From assembly GCA_963795335.1 (NCBI GenBank), contig CAWCHI010000012.1:1-64000 (forward strand): 64,000 bases of DNA, given 5' to 3'. Source of the DNA: Trebonia sp963795335 (GTDB lineage Bacteria; Actinomycetota; Actinomycetes; Streptosporangiales; Streptosporangiaceae). The notes below the pieces were generated by a model, which was not told where the DNA came from, did not search any database, and saw only the letters and a list, made by a program, of their open reading frames with translations. Shown here piece by piece: positions 9,449-18,889 of the stretch (the stretch's first letter is position 1; the number at the start of each line of letters is the position of its first letter). The translations under genes and the position numbers were made by a program.

Positions 9449-10140
9449 TGCACCAGCGGCTCGCCCGCGGCAGCCGGCAGGCCCGCGCTGGTGAGCAGGT
9501 GGTCGTCCACCGCGAGGGCCCGGGCCCGGTGCAGGGGCCACGGCTGGTGGCAGGCCCGGGCCGAGACCATGCGGCCGCGAGCCACGCTGAACAGCATCCA
9601 GCGGGCGGTCAGGAAGTGCTCCAGCGGGGTGACGTCGGCCGGGGCGACCGGCGGGCCGATGCCGACGCGGACACGGCTGGCGGCCGGGCGGGGGCCCGGC
9701 CAGCGGCGCCGGGACAGGTAGGCGATCTCCCCGTCGCGCTGGCCGATCCGCATCGACGACCAGAAGTACGGCAGCCGGTAGGGCGTGACCCGGGCGGTTA
9801 CCACCGCGCCCAGGCGGGCCGCGTCGAGGGAGAAAAACCAGATGCCGGACCGCCCGGCGCGGTCGCGGACGTAGGTGCGCACGTTCGTCTCGCAGAAGTC
9901 CGACACCCAGGGAACCTGCTGGCCGCCCGGTGCCGCGACCCGCATGTAGAACGGCACCAGGCCTACCCAGGCGGTGCCATCGCAGGTTTCGGCCTCGAGG
10001 CCGTCCGGCAGCAGCCGCTGCACAGCGGCGGCCGGGTAGCGCCAGTGCAGGAACGTCAGCCGTTCCCAGCGCTGGCGCATGACCGGCCGGTCGACGGTGA
10101 ACGGGCACGTGCCCGGGGCGGCCGGCAGGCTGGTGGTCAT
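9394..10140 (-). CDS. DUF2071 (YqjF-like) protein
   Basis: A 248-residue protein matching DUF2071: MRQRWERLTFLHWRYPAAAVQRLLP near the start, AWVGLVPFYM, SDFCETNVRTYV and GIWFFSLDA. The family resembles acetoacetate decarboxylase folds, but its activity is unproven. Its 3' end runs 55 bp into the dehalogenase-like gene on the other strand. ATG at 10140 faces the VOC gene at 10239, leaving a 98-bp divergent promoter region. Confidence 0.85.
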   Translation of the reverse strand: MTTSLPAAPGTCPFTVDRPVMRQRWERLTFLHWRYPAAAVQRLLPDGLEAETCDGTAWVGLVPFYMRVAAPGGQQVPWVSDFCETNVRTYVRDRAGRSGIWFFSLDAARLGAVVTARVTPYRLPYFWSSMRIGQRDGEIAYLSRRRWPGPRPAASRVRVGIGPPVAPADVTPLEHFLTARWMLFSVARGRMVSARACHQPWPLHRARALAVDDHLLTSAGLPAAAGEPLVHYSPGVDVAIGRPEPDPG

Positions 10141-10238
10141 GCCACTAGTGTGCGGGGCGCGGGCGCGGCCCTCCCCGCCGGCCGCCCGTTCGGGTTAGAT
10201 TGCGGACTGGAATCGCCTTTTAGCCGGAGGAGCTCGCC

Positions 10239-10592
10239 ATGAGCGACATGCAGGTGCGGATGGTTGTCCTTTCTACCGACGACCTCGAGGAGTCGATCCG
10301 GTTCTACACCGAGGTCCTCGGCTTCCCGCTGAAGTTCCGCGACGGTGCGCACTACGCGGCCCTCGACGGCGGCTCGATCACCCTCGCCCTGGCCACCTCG
10401 GTCGACCATCCCATCCCGGGCCAGGTCGTGGTGGGAATCAAGACCGACGACGTCGACGGCGCGGCCCAGGCGACCGACGCGGGCGGCGGCGCCGTCGCCA
10501 AGGGCCCGTACGATGACGCCCACGAGCGCCGCGCCGTGGTCTACGACAACAAGGGCAACGGGCTGGTCTTCTACAAGTCGCTGCCGCGCTGA
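10239..10592 (+). CDS. VOC-family (glyoxalase/bleomycin-resistance-like) protein
   Basis: A 117-residue single-unit VOC protein: VRMVVLSTDDLEESIRFYTE opens the fold and GKGPYDDAHERR-like loop sequence leads to VYDNKGNGLVFYKSL. A strong ribosome site (GGAGGAGC) lies 5-12 bases before ATG. VOC proteins act as small dioxygenases, lyases or binding proteins. No substrate can be deduced from the neighbours. Confidence 0.82.
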   Translation: MSDMQVRMVVLSTDDLEESIRFYTEVLGFPLKFRDGAHYAALDGGSITLALATSVDHPIPGQVVVGIKTDDVDGAAQATDAGGGAVAKGPYDDAHERRAVVYDNKGNGLVFYKSLPR

Positions 10593-10687
10593 CGCGGCCC
10601 GCGCCGACGTGCGTCAGCGCGGTCCGGAAACGGGGCCGGCCGAAGGTGGGTCTGTACCCAGGGGCTACCGCCACGTAGCCTGTCGCC

Positions 10688-11776
10688 ATGTACGGGTTGC
10701 TGATGCGGTTGTCCGCCCTGGACGCAGACGCGGCCGGTGCCGTGCGCGTCATCGGCTTCTTCGACGCCCTGGTCGAGCACGGCGCAGGCATCGAGGTCGT
10801 GCTGCGCCAGACCGCCACCCTGGCCGAGTGCCCGGTGGGCGCCCGGACCGCGGACGGCCGGTTCAGCCAGCGGACCGAGCCGTCCGGGCTGGTGCTGTAC
10901 AGCGGGCCGCCGGCCGGCGCACGGATCTACCGCCTGCCATCGGGGGATGAGGTGTGGCTGGCCCGCAGCGGGCCGGAGCACCCGCTGGATGAGCTCCTGA
11001 TCGAACGGTTCGCGCTGGCAGCCGGGGTTGCGCTCGGCCCGGCCCGCCGCGGGATCGGGGACATGGACCAGTGCGCCCTGCTGCGCCTGGCGATCAGCGC
11101 GGCCGCGTCGGAGGACGAGCGCCGCACCGCGCTCGACCGGCTCGGGATCTCGCCCGCCGCCATCGTGCACGTGACCGCGCTCGCGGGCCCGCCCACGGTC
11201 CTGCACGAGCTGGGCCGGGACCTGCCCGGGCGGGGCCGGACCGAGGTCGGCGGGATCGCGGTGCTGCTGGCGGCCGAGCGGCCGCCGGACACCACCCGCA
11301 TCCCGGTCGGCGGCCGGATCGGGGTCGCCCCGCCCCATCCGGCGGCGGACCTGCCGGAAGCCTGGAAGGAGGCGCGCACCGCCCTGCGGTTCACCCTCCC
11401 GAGCAGGCGGAGCGAGCCGCCCTACCCGGCCTGCGAGCCCGCCCTGGTCCGGTTCGAGAACCTGGGCGGCTTCGCCGCCGTCGCCGAGACGCTCACCGCC
11501 GAGCAGATCAGCCGCGTCCCGGACGTGATCGCGCTGGACAAACTGGCCGAGCAGACCGGCGGTGAGGAGATGATCCGCACCCTGGAGGCGGTGGCGGCGA
11601 CCGAGTCGCTGCGCCGGGCCGCGGCCATGCTGCACCTGCACCACAACTCGGTCGCCTACCGGGTGGCCCGGGCCGAGCCGGTTATCGGGTACTCGGTGGC
11701 CGACCCCTACGCCCGCCCCCGGCTGATGCTGGCCCTGGTGATGCGGCGCGTCCGGGCCTCGGCCGGGCTTGTCTGA
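10688..11776 (+). CDS. PucR/CdaR-family transcriptional regulator
   Basis: A 362-residue regulator. The central region carries a GGDEF-like/GAF-like sensor segment, and the C-terminus (about 290-362) is the PucR helix-turn-helix (LEAVAATESLRRAAAMLHLHHNSVAYRV). This subgroup often controls small monooxygenase or catabolic operons lying next to it. Here it precedes, on the same strand, the esterase, Baeyer-Villiger monooxygenase and esterase operon and is the obvious candidate regulator. A perfect palindrome lies between it and that operon. Confidence 0.85.
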   Translation: MYGLLMRLSALDADAAGAVRVIGFFDALVEHGAGIEVVLRQTATLAECPVGARTADGRFSQRTEPSGLVLYSGPPAGARIYRLPSGDEVWLARSGPEHPLDELLIERFALAAGVALGPARRGIGDMDQCALLRLAISAAASEDERRTALDRLGISPAAIVHVTALAGPPTVLHELGRDLPGRGRTEVGGIAVLLAAERPPDTTRIPVGGRIGVAPPHPAADLPEAWKEARTALRFTLPSRRSEPPYPACEPALVRFENLGGFAAVAETLTAEQISRVPDVIALDKLAEQTGGEEMIRTLEAVAATESLRRAAAMLHLHHNSVAYRVARAEPVIGYSVADPYARPRLMLALVMRRVRASAGLV

Positions 11777-11838
11777 TCCCTTCCCGTACCGCCCGGACGG
11801 CCCCGGGCGGCCAGGCTGCAGTCTCGCCCCGGCGAGGC

Positions 11839-11854
11839 GACCGTCCGGACGGTC
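11839..11854. promoter_or_regulatory. 16-bp perfect palindrome, candidate operator of the BVMO operon
   Basis: GACCGTCCGGACGGTC lies in the 205-bp gap between the PucR gene and the esterase gene. It has no T tract and a zero-length loop, so protein binding is likelier than termination. Confidence 0.45.
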
Positions 11855-11981
11855 GGGCAGGTCAATTGGCGGCCAGGGCCGCTTATCTTCGGCCAGATGC
11901 CCGGTGACGGGGGCGTGGCGGCCGATCCACAGTAGGAGCAGCGGGTCATCTCAGGCTGGCCCGGCGACCGAGGAGCGTACG

Positions 11982-12912
11982 ATGCCGTACCGTTTCGACC
12001 CCGAACTGGCGCCCTGGGTGCCGATGCTGCCTCAGCTCGACATCTCCGACGTCGACGCGGCGCGGGCTACGCTGGCGGCGATGGTCGGCCAGGCGCCCGC
12101 CTACGAGTCGCCGGTCCCGCTCACCGTCACCGACCTGACCGTGCCCGGGCCCGAGGGGGGGCCGGACGTCGCAGTGCGCTGCTACTCCCCCGCCGGCCAG
12201 GCTGGCCCGCGACCGGGGCTGCTGTACATCCACGGCGGCGGGTTCATCCTCGGCAGCGTCGAGGGTGAAGACGCCCGGGCCCAGCAGCTGGCCGCGACCA
12301 CCGAGGCGTTGGTGATGTCGGTCGACTACCGGCTGGCGCCCGAGCACCCCTTCCCAGCCGCGCTGCACGACTGCTACGCCGCGCTCAGCTACCTGGCCAA
12401 GAACGCGGCCGAGCTCGGCGTCGACCCGGCCCGCATCGGTGTCGGCGGCGCCAGCGCGGGCGGCGGCCTCGCCGCCGCGACCGCACTGCTCGCCCGCGAC
12501 CGGGGCGGGCCCCAGCTGTGCATGCAGTTCCTCGGCATCCCGGAGCTGGATGACCGGCTCGAGACAGCGTCGATGCGGACCTACACCGACACCCCGGTCT
12601 GGAACCGGCCCAACGCGATCCTGTCGTGGCAGTACTACCTGGGCGGCCAGCAGCCGACCGAGTACGCCGCCCCGGCCCGGGCCGGGAACCTGGCCGGCCT
12701 GCCGCCCGCCTACGTCGACGTGTGCGAATTCGACCCCCTGCGCGACGAGGGCATCACCTACGCCCAGCGGCTCGTCCAGGCGGGCGTCCACGCCGAGCTG
12801 CACCTGTACCCGGGCACCTTCCACGGCTCGTCGCTGATCGCCGGGCGCCGCCGTCTCCCAGCGCATGTCCCGCAACGCCAGCGAGGCGATCCGGCGTCTG
12901 CTGCACGCCTGA
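11982..12912 (+). CDS. HSL-type alpha/beta hydrolase (esterase), 3' frameshift
   Basis: A hormone-sensitive-lipase-family esterase. It shows the HGGGF oxyanion motif (LYIHGGGFILGS), nucleophile elbow GGASAGGGLA, Asp in CEFDPLRDEG and His in YPGTFHGSS. ATG 11982 follows AGGAGCGTACG. One extra base in the G run near 12843 shifts the last residues. In the corrected frame it ends AVSQRMSRNASEAIRRLLHA at 12910-12912, giving about 309 residues. It lies 46 bp before the Baeyer-Villiger monooxygenase and probably hydrolyses the ester that enzyme makes. Confidence 0.88.
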
Positions 12913-12958
12913 CCGGCGCCCATCCGGGCGCCCTCTGAAGTAGGAAAGAAGGACCAGA

Positions 12959-14635
12959 ATGACACAGGCAACGGAATCCGCTGCCAGCGAGGCAAAGCCG
13001 CTGGACGCGGTCGTGATCGGGGCCGGGTTCGCCGGCCTCTACATGGTGTACCGGCTCCGTAAGGACGGGTTCACCGTGCACGGGCTGGAAAAGGGCACGG
13101 GGGTCGGCGGGACCTGGTACTGGAACCGCTACCCGGGCGCCCGGTGCGACTCGGAAATCATGTACTACTCGTTCTCGTTCCTGTCCGAGATCGAGCAGGC
13201 GTGGCCGCTGAAGGAGCGCTACCCGGGCCAGCCGGAGATCCTCCGCTACCTGAACCACGTGGCCGATCAGCTCGACCTGCGCAAGGACTTCACCTTCGGG
13301 GCCGAGGTGACGTCGATCGAGTACGACGACGCCGACAGCCTGTGGACGGTCGTGACCAAGCAGGGGCAGTCGTTGCGGGCGCGCTACGTCGTCACCGCCG
13401 TCGGCTGCCTGTCGACCGCGAACAAGCCCGCGTTCAAGGGGTCCGACAGCTTCGCCGGCCTGACCCTGCACACCGGCCAGTGGCCGCACGAGCCGGTCGA
13501 CTTCAGCGGCAAGCGGGTCGGCATCATCGGCACCGGCGCCTCCGCCATCCAGGCGATCCCGGTCATCGCCGAGACCGCCGGGCACCTGACCGTCTTCCAG
13601 CGCACCGCGCAGTTCACCATCCCGGCCGAGAACGGCCCGCTGGATGAGCAGTTCGTCGAGCTGTGGAAGAAGAACTACCCCGAGTGGCGGCGCCGCGGGC
13701 GCTGGTCCGCGGGCGGGGTCCCCTACGACGCGGGCACCACCTCGGCCCTGGACGTGTCCGAGGACGAGCGGCGGGCGCTGTACGAGGCCGGCTGGGGCGC
13801 GGGCGGGTTCATGTTCACCCTTGGCACCTTCAACGACATCCTGGTGAACGAGGAGGCCAACAAGACCGCGGCCGACTTCGTGAAGGACAAGATCGACCAG
13901 ATCGTCAAGGACCCGGAGGTCGCGGCCAAGCTCAAGCCGAGCGGGTTCCCGTTCGGCACCAAGCGGCTGCCGCTCGACACGAACTACTACGAGACCTTCA
14001 ACCGGCCCAACGTGACCCTGGTCGACTTGAAGGCCGCCCCACTGGAGGAGATCGTCCCCGAGGGCGTCAAGACCGCCGACGGCGTGCACGAGCTGGACAT
14101 CCTCATCTACGCGACCGGGTTCGACGCGCTGACCGGGCCGCTGGAGCAGCTGGGCATCCGCGGCCGCGACGGGCTGGCCCTGGCCGACGCGTGGAAGGAC
14201 GGCCCGGTCACCTACCTCGGGCTGGCTGTCCCCGGGTTCCCGAACCTGTTCACCATCACCGGCCCGGGCAGCCCCTCGGTGCTGTCCAACATGCCGGTCT
14301 CGATCGAGCAGCACGTCGAGTGGATCGGCGACGCGATCGAGTTCGCCCGCAGCCACCAGATCACCACGGTCGAGGCGACCCCGGACGCGACCGCGAGCTG
14401 GACCGAGCACGTGCAGCAGGTCGCGCACCAGACCCTGTACCCGAAGGCGGCCTCCTGGTACATGGGCGCCAACATCCCCGGCAAGCCGCGGCTGTTCCTG
14501 CCCTACATCGGCGGCGTCGGCAACTACCGGCGCAAGTGCGACGAGGTGGTCGCGGCCGGCTACGAGGGATTCGACCTGTCAGGCGGCCAGCTGGCCACGT
14601 CGGGCGCCGCCGCCGGCGCGGAGGGAGAGCACTGA
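12959..14635 (+). CDS. Baeyer-Villiger monooxygenase (cyclohexanone monooxygenase type)
   Basis: A 558-residue flavoprotein that inserts oxygen next to a ketone carbonyl, using FAD and NADPH. The N-terminal FAD site is VIGAGFAGLYMVYRL. The Baeyer-Villiger fingerprint FAGLTLHTGQWP fits F-x-G-x3-H-x3-W-P, and the NADPH-binding Rossmann motif is IGTGASAIQ. Length matches type I single-component enzymes. The gene is between two esterase genes: 46 bp after one and sharing TGATG with the next, so translation is probably coupled. The layout points to ketone breakdown through an ester. A PucR regulator lies upstream. Confidence 0.95.
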   Translation: MTQATESAASEAKPLDAVVIGAGFAGLYMVYRLRKDGFTVHGLEKGTGVGGTWYWNRYPGARCDSEIMYYSFSFLSEIEQAWPLKERYPGQPEILRYLNHVADQLDLRKDFTFGAEVTSIEYDDADSLWTVVTKQGQSLRARYVVTAVGCLSTANKPAFKGSDSFAGLTLHTGQWPHEPVDFSGKRVGIIGTGASAIQAIPVIAETAGHLTVFQRTAQFTIPAENGPLDEQFVELWKKNYPEWRRRGRWSAGGVPYDAGTTSALDVSEDERRALYEAGWGAGGFMFTLGTFNDILVNEEANKTAADFVKDKIDQIVKDPEVAAKLKPSGFPFGTKRLPLDTNYYETFNRPNVTLVDLKAAPLEEIVPEGVKTADGVHELDILIYATGFDALTGPLEQLGIRGRDGLALADAWKDGPVTYLGLAVPGFPNLFTITGPGSPSVLSNMPVSIEQHVEWIGDAIEFARSHQITTVEATPDATASWTEHVQQVAHQTLYPKAASWYMGANIPGKPRLFLPYIGGVGNYRRKCDEVVAAGYEGFDLSGGQLATSGAAAGAEGEH

Positions 14636-15600
14636 TGGCACTGGACGAGGCCACGGCCGCGCTGCTGCAGCAGATGGCGGCGGGCGGGGGCAAGCCGCTG
14701 CACGAGATGACCCCGGCCGAGGCGCGGGGCATGATGGCGGCGATGCGGGGCGAGGGCCCGACCGGGCCGGAGATGACCACGGTCACCAACACCCGGGTAC
14801 GGGTCTCGGGCGGGTTCGTCCCGCTGCGGGTGCTCGTCCCGGACGAGCACCCGCGCGGCGTCATCGTGTACTACCACGGCGGCGGCTGGGTGATCGGCAG
14901 CATCGACGACTCCGACCTGCTGGGCCGGACGCTCGCCCAGCGCACCGGCTGCGTGGTGGTCCTGGTCGACTACCGGCTGGCGCCCGAGTATCGCTACCCG
15001 GTCGCGGTCGACGACTCCTGGGCGGCCCTGCTGTGGGCGGCCGAGCGGGTGCAGGAGTTCGCGGGCCGCCCAGTCCCGCTGATCGTGGCGGGTGACAGCG
15101 CCGGCGGCAACCTGGCCGCGATCATGGCGCTGCGCGCCCGGGCCGCGGGCGGCCCTGCGATCGCGGCCCAGGTGCTGGCTTACCCGGTGACCGACTGCGA
15201 CCTGGACACCAACTCCTACACCGACCCGGCCAACCAGCTGATGCTGACCCGGGACGCGATGGTCTGGTTCTGGGACCACTACGCCCCCGAGAAGGCGTCC
15301 CGGGCGCACCGGGACGCCTCCCCGCTGCGCGCGGTCGCGTTCGCCGGGCTCCCGCCGGCGATCATCCTCACCGCCGAGCACGACGTGCTCCGGGACGAGG
15401 GCGAGGTCTACGCCACCCAGCTGATCAAGGCCAAGGTCCCGGTCCGCCACCAGCGGTTCGACGGCCAGATGCACGGGTTCTTCACCATGGTCGGCCTGCT
15501 GCCAGGGGCCGCCGCCGGGATGGACTTCGTCGCCAGCGCCCTGGAGGAGCACCTGGCGGGTGACCTGGTCACCGCCGGAACGGGAGCCGGGCAGGCCTGA
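14635..15600 (+). CDS. HSL-type alpha/beta hydrolase (esterase)
   Basis: A 321-residue esterase of the hormone-sensitive-lipase family. VYYHGGGWVIGS gives the oxyanion hole, VAGDSAGGNLA the Ser nucleophile, AEHDVLRDEG the Asp and GQMHGFF the His. Its ATG overlaps the stop of the monooxygenase gene. It differs clearly from the esterase upstream of that gene, so the two may favour different products, such as short linear and bulky or cyclic esters. A strong hairpin follows 17 bp after the stop. Confidence 0.92.
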   Translation: MALDEATAALLQQMAAGGGKPLHEMTPAEARGMMAAMRGEGPTGPEMTTVTNTRVRVSGGFVPLRVLVPDEHPRGVIVYYHGGGWVIGSIDDSDLLGRTLAQRTGCVVVLVDYRLAPEYRYPVAVDDSWAALLWAAERVQEFAGRPVPLIVAGDSAGGNLAAIMALRARAAGGPAIAAQVLAYPVTDCDLDTNSYTDPANQLMLTRDAMVWFWDHYAPEKASRAHRDASPLRAVAFAGLPPAIILTAEHDVLRDEGEVYATQLIKAKVPVRHQRFDGQMHGFFTMVGLLPGAAAGMDFVASALEEHLAGDLVTAGTGAGQA

Positions 15601-15617
15601 CTCCCGGCCCACGAGCT

Positions 15618-15656
15618 GCGGCGGGACGACCGAACCGAGCGCGGTCGTCCCGCCGC
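15618..15656 (+). terminator. Stem-loop terminator of the BVMO operon
   Basis: GCGGCGGGACGACC (15618-15631) pairs perfectly with GGTCGTCCCGCCGC (15643-15656) across an 11-nt loop. There is no U tract, as is common for high-GC actinobacterial terminators. Confidence 0.75.
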
Positions 15657-15665
15657 ACCCACACT

Positions 15666-15723
15666 GTCAGCCGCCGGCACGTCAGCCGCCGGCACGTCAG
15701 CCGCGCCCTGTCAGCCGCCGGCC
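15666..15723. repeat. 15-nt tandem repeat between operons
   Basis: GTCAGCCGCCGGCAC occurs at 15666 and 15681, with degenerate copies at 15696 and about 15709. It lies just past the terminator and no role is evident. Confidence 0.7.
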
Positions 15724-15794
15724 TTGTCCACGACCAGTAAGCGGGCGGGCGGCGCCTCCGGGAGCCGGGGCCGCGATGCCCCGTCCTTCACACT

Positions 15795-15815
15795 GTTAGC
15801 ATGCGTTCAGCTAAC
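15795..15815. promoter_or_regulatory. Inverted repeat upstream of the M18 aminopeptidase
   Basis: GTTAGC (15795-15800) and GCTAAC (15810-15815) flank nine bases, 27 bp before the start codon. It could be an operator overlapping the promoter. Confidence 0.35.
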
Positions 15816-15841
15816 GGGAGTTCCGGGGATAAGGGGTGCTG

Positions 15842-17118
15842 ATGGAGCCGGACGCGTCGGTCGCCCTCGAGCTGGCGGATTTCATTACCCTCGGGCCGTC
15901 GTCCTTCCATGTCGCGGCCGAGGCCGGGCGGCGGCTGTCCGCGGCCGGGTTCCCGGTTGCGGCGGGGACCGCCGGCGCGGACAGCGGACGCGGGCACCTG
16001 GTGCGCGACGGGTCGGTGATCGCCTGGAGCGTCCCGGACACGGTCACCGAGACCACACCGGTCCGCATCGTCGCCGCCCACACCGACTCCCCCACCTTCA
16101 AGGTCAAGCCAAGGCCGGACGCGGGCACGGCGGCTGGCTGCAGGCCGGGGTCGAGGTCTACGGCAGCCCGCTGTTCAACTCCTGGCTTGACCGGGACCTC
16201 GGGCTGGCGGGCCGCCTGGCGCTCCTCGACGGCTCGACCGTCCTGGTCAACGTCGACCGGCCGCTGCTGCGGATCCCCCAGCTCGCCCCCCACCTGGACC
16301 GCGGGGTCAACCAGCGCGGGCTTCAGCTGGACCCGCAGCGCCACCTGCTGCCGGTCTGGGGCACCGGCCAGCCGCGGGCCGGGGAACTGACCGAGCTCCT
16401 GGCCGCCGCGGCCGGGGTGGAGCCAGGCGAGGTCGCCGCCCACGATCTGGTCCTGCACGAATTGACCGCGCCCGCACTGCTGGGCCGGGACCGCGAGCTG
16501 CTTGCGGCGCCGCGGCTGGACAACCTGTCGTCGACCTACTGCGCGCTGGCCGGGTTCCTGGCCGCCGCGGGGGATGACCCCGGGGACGCCGTCTTGGTCT
16601 ACGCCGCCTTCGACCACGAGGAAGTCGGCAGCGGCACCGCCACCGGCGCGGCCGGGCCGCTGCTGGAGACGGTGCTGCGGCAGGTCTGGCCGGCCTGGGC
16701 GCTCGGCCCGCTGCCGGGCAGCCCGGCGATGGCCGCCTCGCTGTGCCTGTCGGCCGACGCGGCCAACGCCGTGCACCCCAACTACCTCGAGTACCACGAT
16801 CCTGATCACCGGGCGCTGCCGGGCGCCGGGCCGGTGCTGAAGTTCCACGCGGCCCAGCGCTACGGCACCGACGCCATCGGCGCGGCCGCCTGGGAGCGCG
16901 CCTGCCGCCAGGCGGGCGTGCCGGTCCAGGTCTTCGCCTCGCGCAACAACATCCAGTGCGGTACCACCATCGGCCCGCTCATCGCCACCCGGACCGGCAT
17001 CCGCACGGTGGACGTCGGGATGCCGGTGCTGTCGATGCACTCGGCCCGGGAACTGTGCGGCACGGCCGACGCGGGCTACCTCGCCGACGCCTGCGCCGCG
17101 TTCCTGGCGCCGGCGTAG
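15842..17118 (+). CDS. M18-family aminopeptidase, frameshifted
   Basis: A zinc-dependent aspartyl-type aminopeptidase (PF02127) that removes acidic N-terminal residues from peptides. Metal-site motifs are AAHTDSPTFKVKP (His), APRLDNLSS (Asp), FDHEEVGS (Glu pair), LSADAANAVHPN and the final VLSMHSARE. A missing base near 16124-16126 splits the reading between KPRPDAG and HGGWLQAGVEVYG. With that base restored the protein is about 425 residues, the family norm. ATG 15842 follows AAGGGG by five bases. GTG 15836 is an alternative. Confidence 0.88.
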
Positions 17119-17152
17119 GGCGGCGGGCCCGGCGCCAGCGTGCGACAGCTTG

Positions 17153-17176
17153 CTGGCTAGCCTGAGGCCTAGCCAG
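17153..17176. promoter_or_regulatory. Inverted repeat upstream of the MaoC gene
   Basis: CTGGCTAG (17153-17160) and CTAGCCAG (17169-17176) are separated by eight bases and end 18 bp before the MaoC ATG. Operator or weak terminator of the aminopeptidase gene. Confidence 0.4.
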
Positions 17177-17194
17177 CCTGATAGCGTGACGGTC

Positions 17195-17689
17195 ATGCCC
17201 GACACCCGCCCGCCCGCCGATTCCGCCCCTCCCCGCCCCGTCCACCCGGGCGGGCTCTGGCTGGACGACCTGACCGTCGGCCAGCGCTTCACCTCGGACG
17301 GATACGAGGTGACAGCGGCCGAGATCATCGAGTTCGCGTCGCGGTTCGACCCCCAGGCGTTCCATCTCGACCCGGAGGCGGCCCAGGGGACGTTCTTCGA
17401 CGGGCTGGTCGCCAGCGGCTGGCACACCGCCGCGATCACCATGCGGCTGGTGGTGCGGGCCTTCCCGGTCGCAACCGGGGTGGTTGGCGCCGGGACCGAC
17501 GTGACCTGGCCGAGCGCCACCGTGCCGGGAGACGTTCTGCACGTCGAGGGGACCGTCGACGAGATCGTCCCGTCCCGCTCGCGGCCCGGCCGGGCGGCCG
17601 TCCGGGTGCTGCACCAGACGCTCAACGCTCACGGCGAGGTGCGGCAGCAGTCGGCCGCCCGCCTCATCGCCTGGAACCGGCCGCGCTAG
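17195..17689 (+). CDS. MaoC-family dehydratase
   Basis: A 164-residue hot-dog-fold enoyl hydratase-like protein. The hydratase-2 motif is FASRFDPQAFHLDPEAA, where Asp and His are the catalytic pair, followed by FDGLVASGWHTAAITMRL. Such proteins hydrate enoyl-CoA or release small acids. The chosen ATG follows GTGACGGTC. An upstream GTG/ATG would add a poorly conserved leader. No beta-oxidation gene lies beside it. Confidence 0.88.
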   Translation: MPDTRPPADSAPPRPVHPGGLWLDDLTVGQRFTSDGYEVTAAEIIEFASRFDPQAFHLDPEAAQGTFFDGLVASGWHTAAITMRLVVRAFPVATGVVGAGTDVTWPSATVPGDVLHVEGTVDEIVPSRSRPGRAAVRVLHQTLNAHGEVRQQSAARLIAWNRPR

Positions 17690-17809
17690 CCGCCCCGGCC
17701 GGGCCGCACAGTTGCCCTCGGTGCCCGGCCCGGCCAGGATGGGCGTCGTGAGCGCCCAGCGCGACTGCGCCGGGCGCCCCTTCCCCACTCGCGGCCCTGG
17801 AGGACCTGA

Positions 17810-18859
17810 ATGCCGGACGAGATCAGGATCGGATTCGTCGGAGCGGGCGGCAACACCCGCGACCGGCACGTGCCCGGGCTCAAGGAGCAGCCTGACGTCC
17901 GGCTGGCTGCGGTGGCCAACAGCACGCTGGAGTCATCGCAGCGGGCGGCGGCGGAATTCGGCATCGAGCGCGCCTACGGCGACTGGCAGGAGCTGGTGGG
18001 TGACCCCGACATCGACGCGGTCGTCATCGGGACCTGGCCCAACCTGCACTCCGCGGTCACCATCGCGGCGCTGGAAGCGGGCAAGCACGTGCTGTGCGAG
18101 GCCCGGATGGCGCTCGACTTCCCCGACGCGCTGCGCATGCTCGAGGTCAGCGCGGCCCGTCCCCGGCAGGTGGCCCAGCTGGTCCCCAGCCCTCTCGGGC
18201 TGAATGTGGACCGCGTCCTGCGGCGGATGGTGGCGGACGGCTACCTCGGCACGCCGTACTCGCTGCGCATCGCGGGCGGCGCCCGCCAGTTCGTCAACCC
18301 TGGCCGCCCCATCGGCCCCCGCGACCAGCGCCGCTACATGGGCGTCAGCGTCATGGACCTCGGCCTGTGGTACGAGCCGTCACTGCGCTGGTGGGGGCAC
18401 GCGACCAGCGTGTTCGCGCAGGCCACCCAGGCCGTCACCAGCCGCCAGGACCCGGCCACGGGGCAGCCGCGCCCGGTTGACCAGCCCGATCACCTCGAGA
18501 TCGTCGCCCGGTACCAGGACGGCAGCGCCGGCTCGTTCACCTTCACCCAGCTCCAGGGCCTGGGGCCGGGCGCCGGGGCGTGGCTGTTCGGCAGCAACGG
18601 CACCCTGCACTTCGACCTGTCCAGCCAGCTGCTGGAGGCAGGCCGCCCCGGCGACCAGGCGCTCACCCCGGTCGACCTGGGCAGCGAGCGGGGCGGCTGG
18701 AGGGTCGAGGCCGAGTTCATCGGCGCGATCCGCGGCCGCGAGCCGGTCGCCTACACCACCTTCGCCGACGGCGCCCGCTACATGGCCTTCACCGACGCGG
18801 TCCGGCGCAGCGCCGACGAGGGCACGGCGGTGCCGGTCCCCCTGGCCGGCGACGGCTGA
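17810..18859 (+). CDS. Gfo/Idh/MocA-family protein lacking the usual catalytic Lys
   Basis: A 349-residue protein with an N-terminal Rossmann domain (IGFVGAGGNTRDRHVPGL) and a C-terminal alpha/beta domain (WRVEAEFIGAIRGREPV). NAD(P) binding is expected. Most relatives have a conserved E-K-P motif after the fourth strand, whose Lys takes part in catalysis. Here it reads KHVLCEARMALDFPDA, with Ala-Arg where Lys-Pro is expected, so ordinary dehydrogenase activity is doubtful. It may be a divergent or regulatory member. The neighbours give no sugar context. Confidence 0.82.
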   Translation: MPDEIRIGFVGAGGNTRDRHVPGLKEQPDVRLAAVANSTLESSQRAAAEFGIERAYGDWQELVGDPDIDAVVIGTWPNLHSAVTIAALEAGKHVLCEARMALDFPDALRMLEVSAARPRQVAQLVPSPLGLNVDRVLRRMVADGYLGTPYSLRIAGGARQFVNPGRPIGPRDQRRYMGVSVMDLGLWYEPSLRWWGHATSVFAQATQAVTSRQDPATGQPRPVDQPDHLEIVARYQDGSAGSFTFTQLQGLGPGAGAWLFGSNGTLHFDLSSQLLEAGRPGDQALTPVDLGSERGGWRVEAEFIGAIRGREPVAYTTFADGARYMAFTDAVRRSADEGTAVPVPLAGDG

Positions 18860-18889
18860 GCCGCCCCCGGCTGGCGCTACCCGCAGGCG

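Noticed and set aside
13663..14634. Long plus-strand frame leading into the second esterase, suggesting a 645-residue protein
   Set aside because: The first 320 residues are an out-of-frame reading of the BVMO gene; the esterase has its own ATG at 14635.
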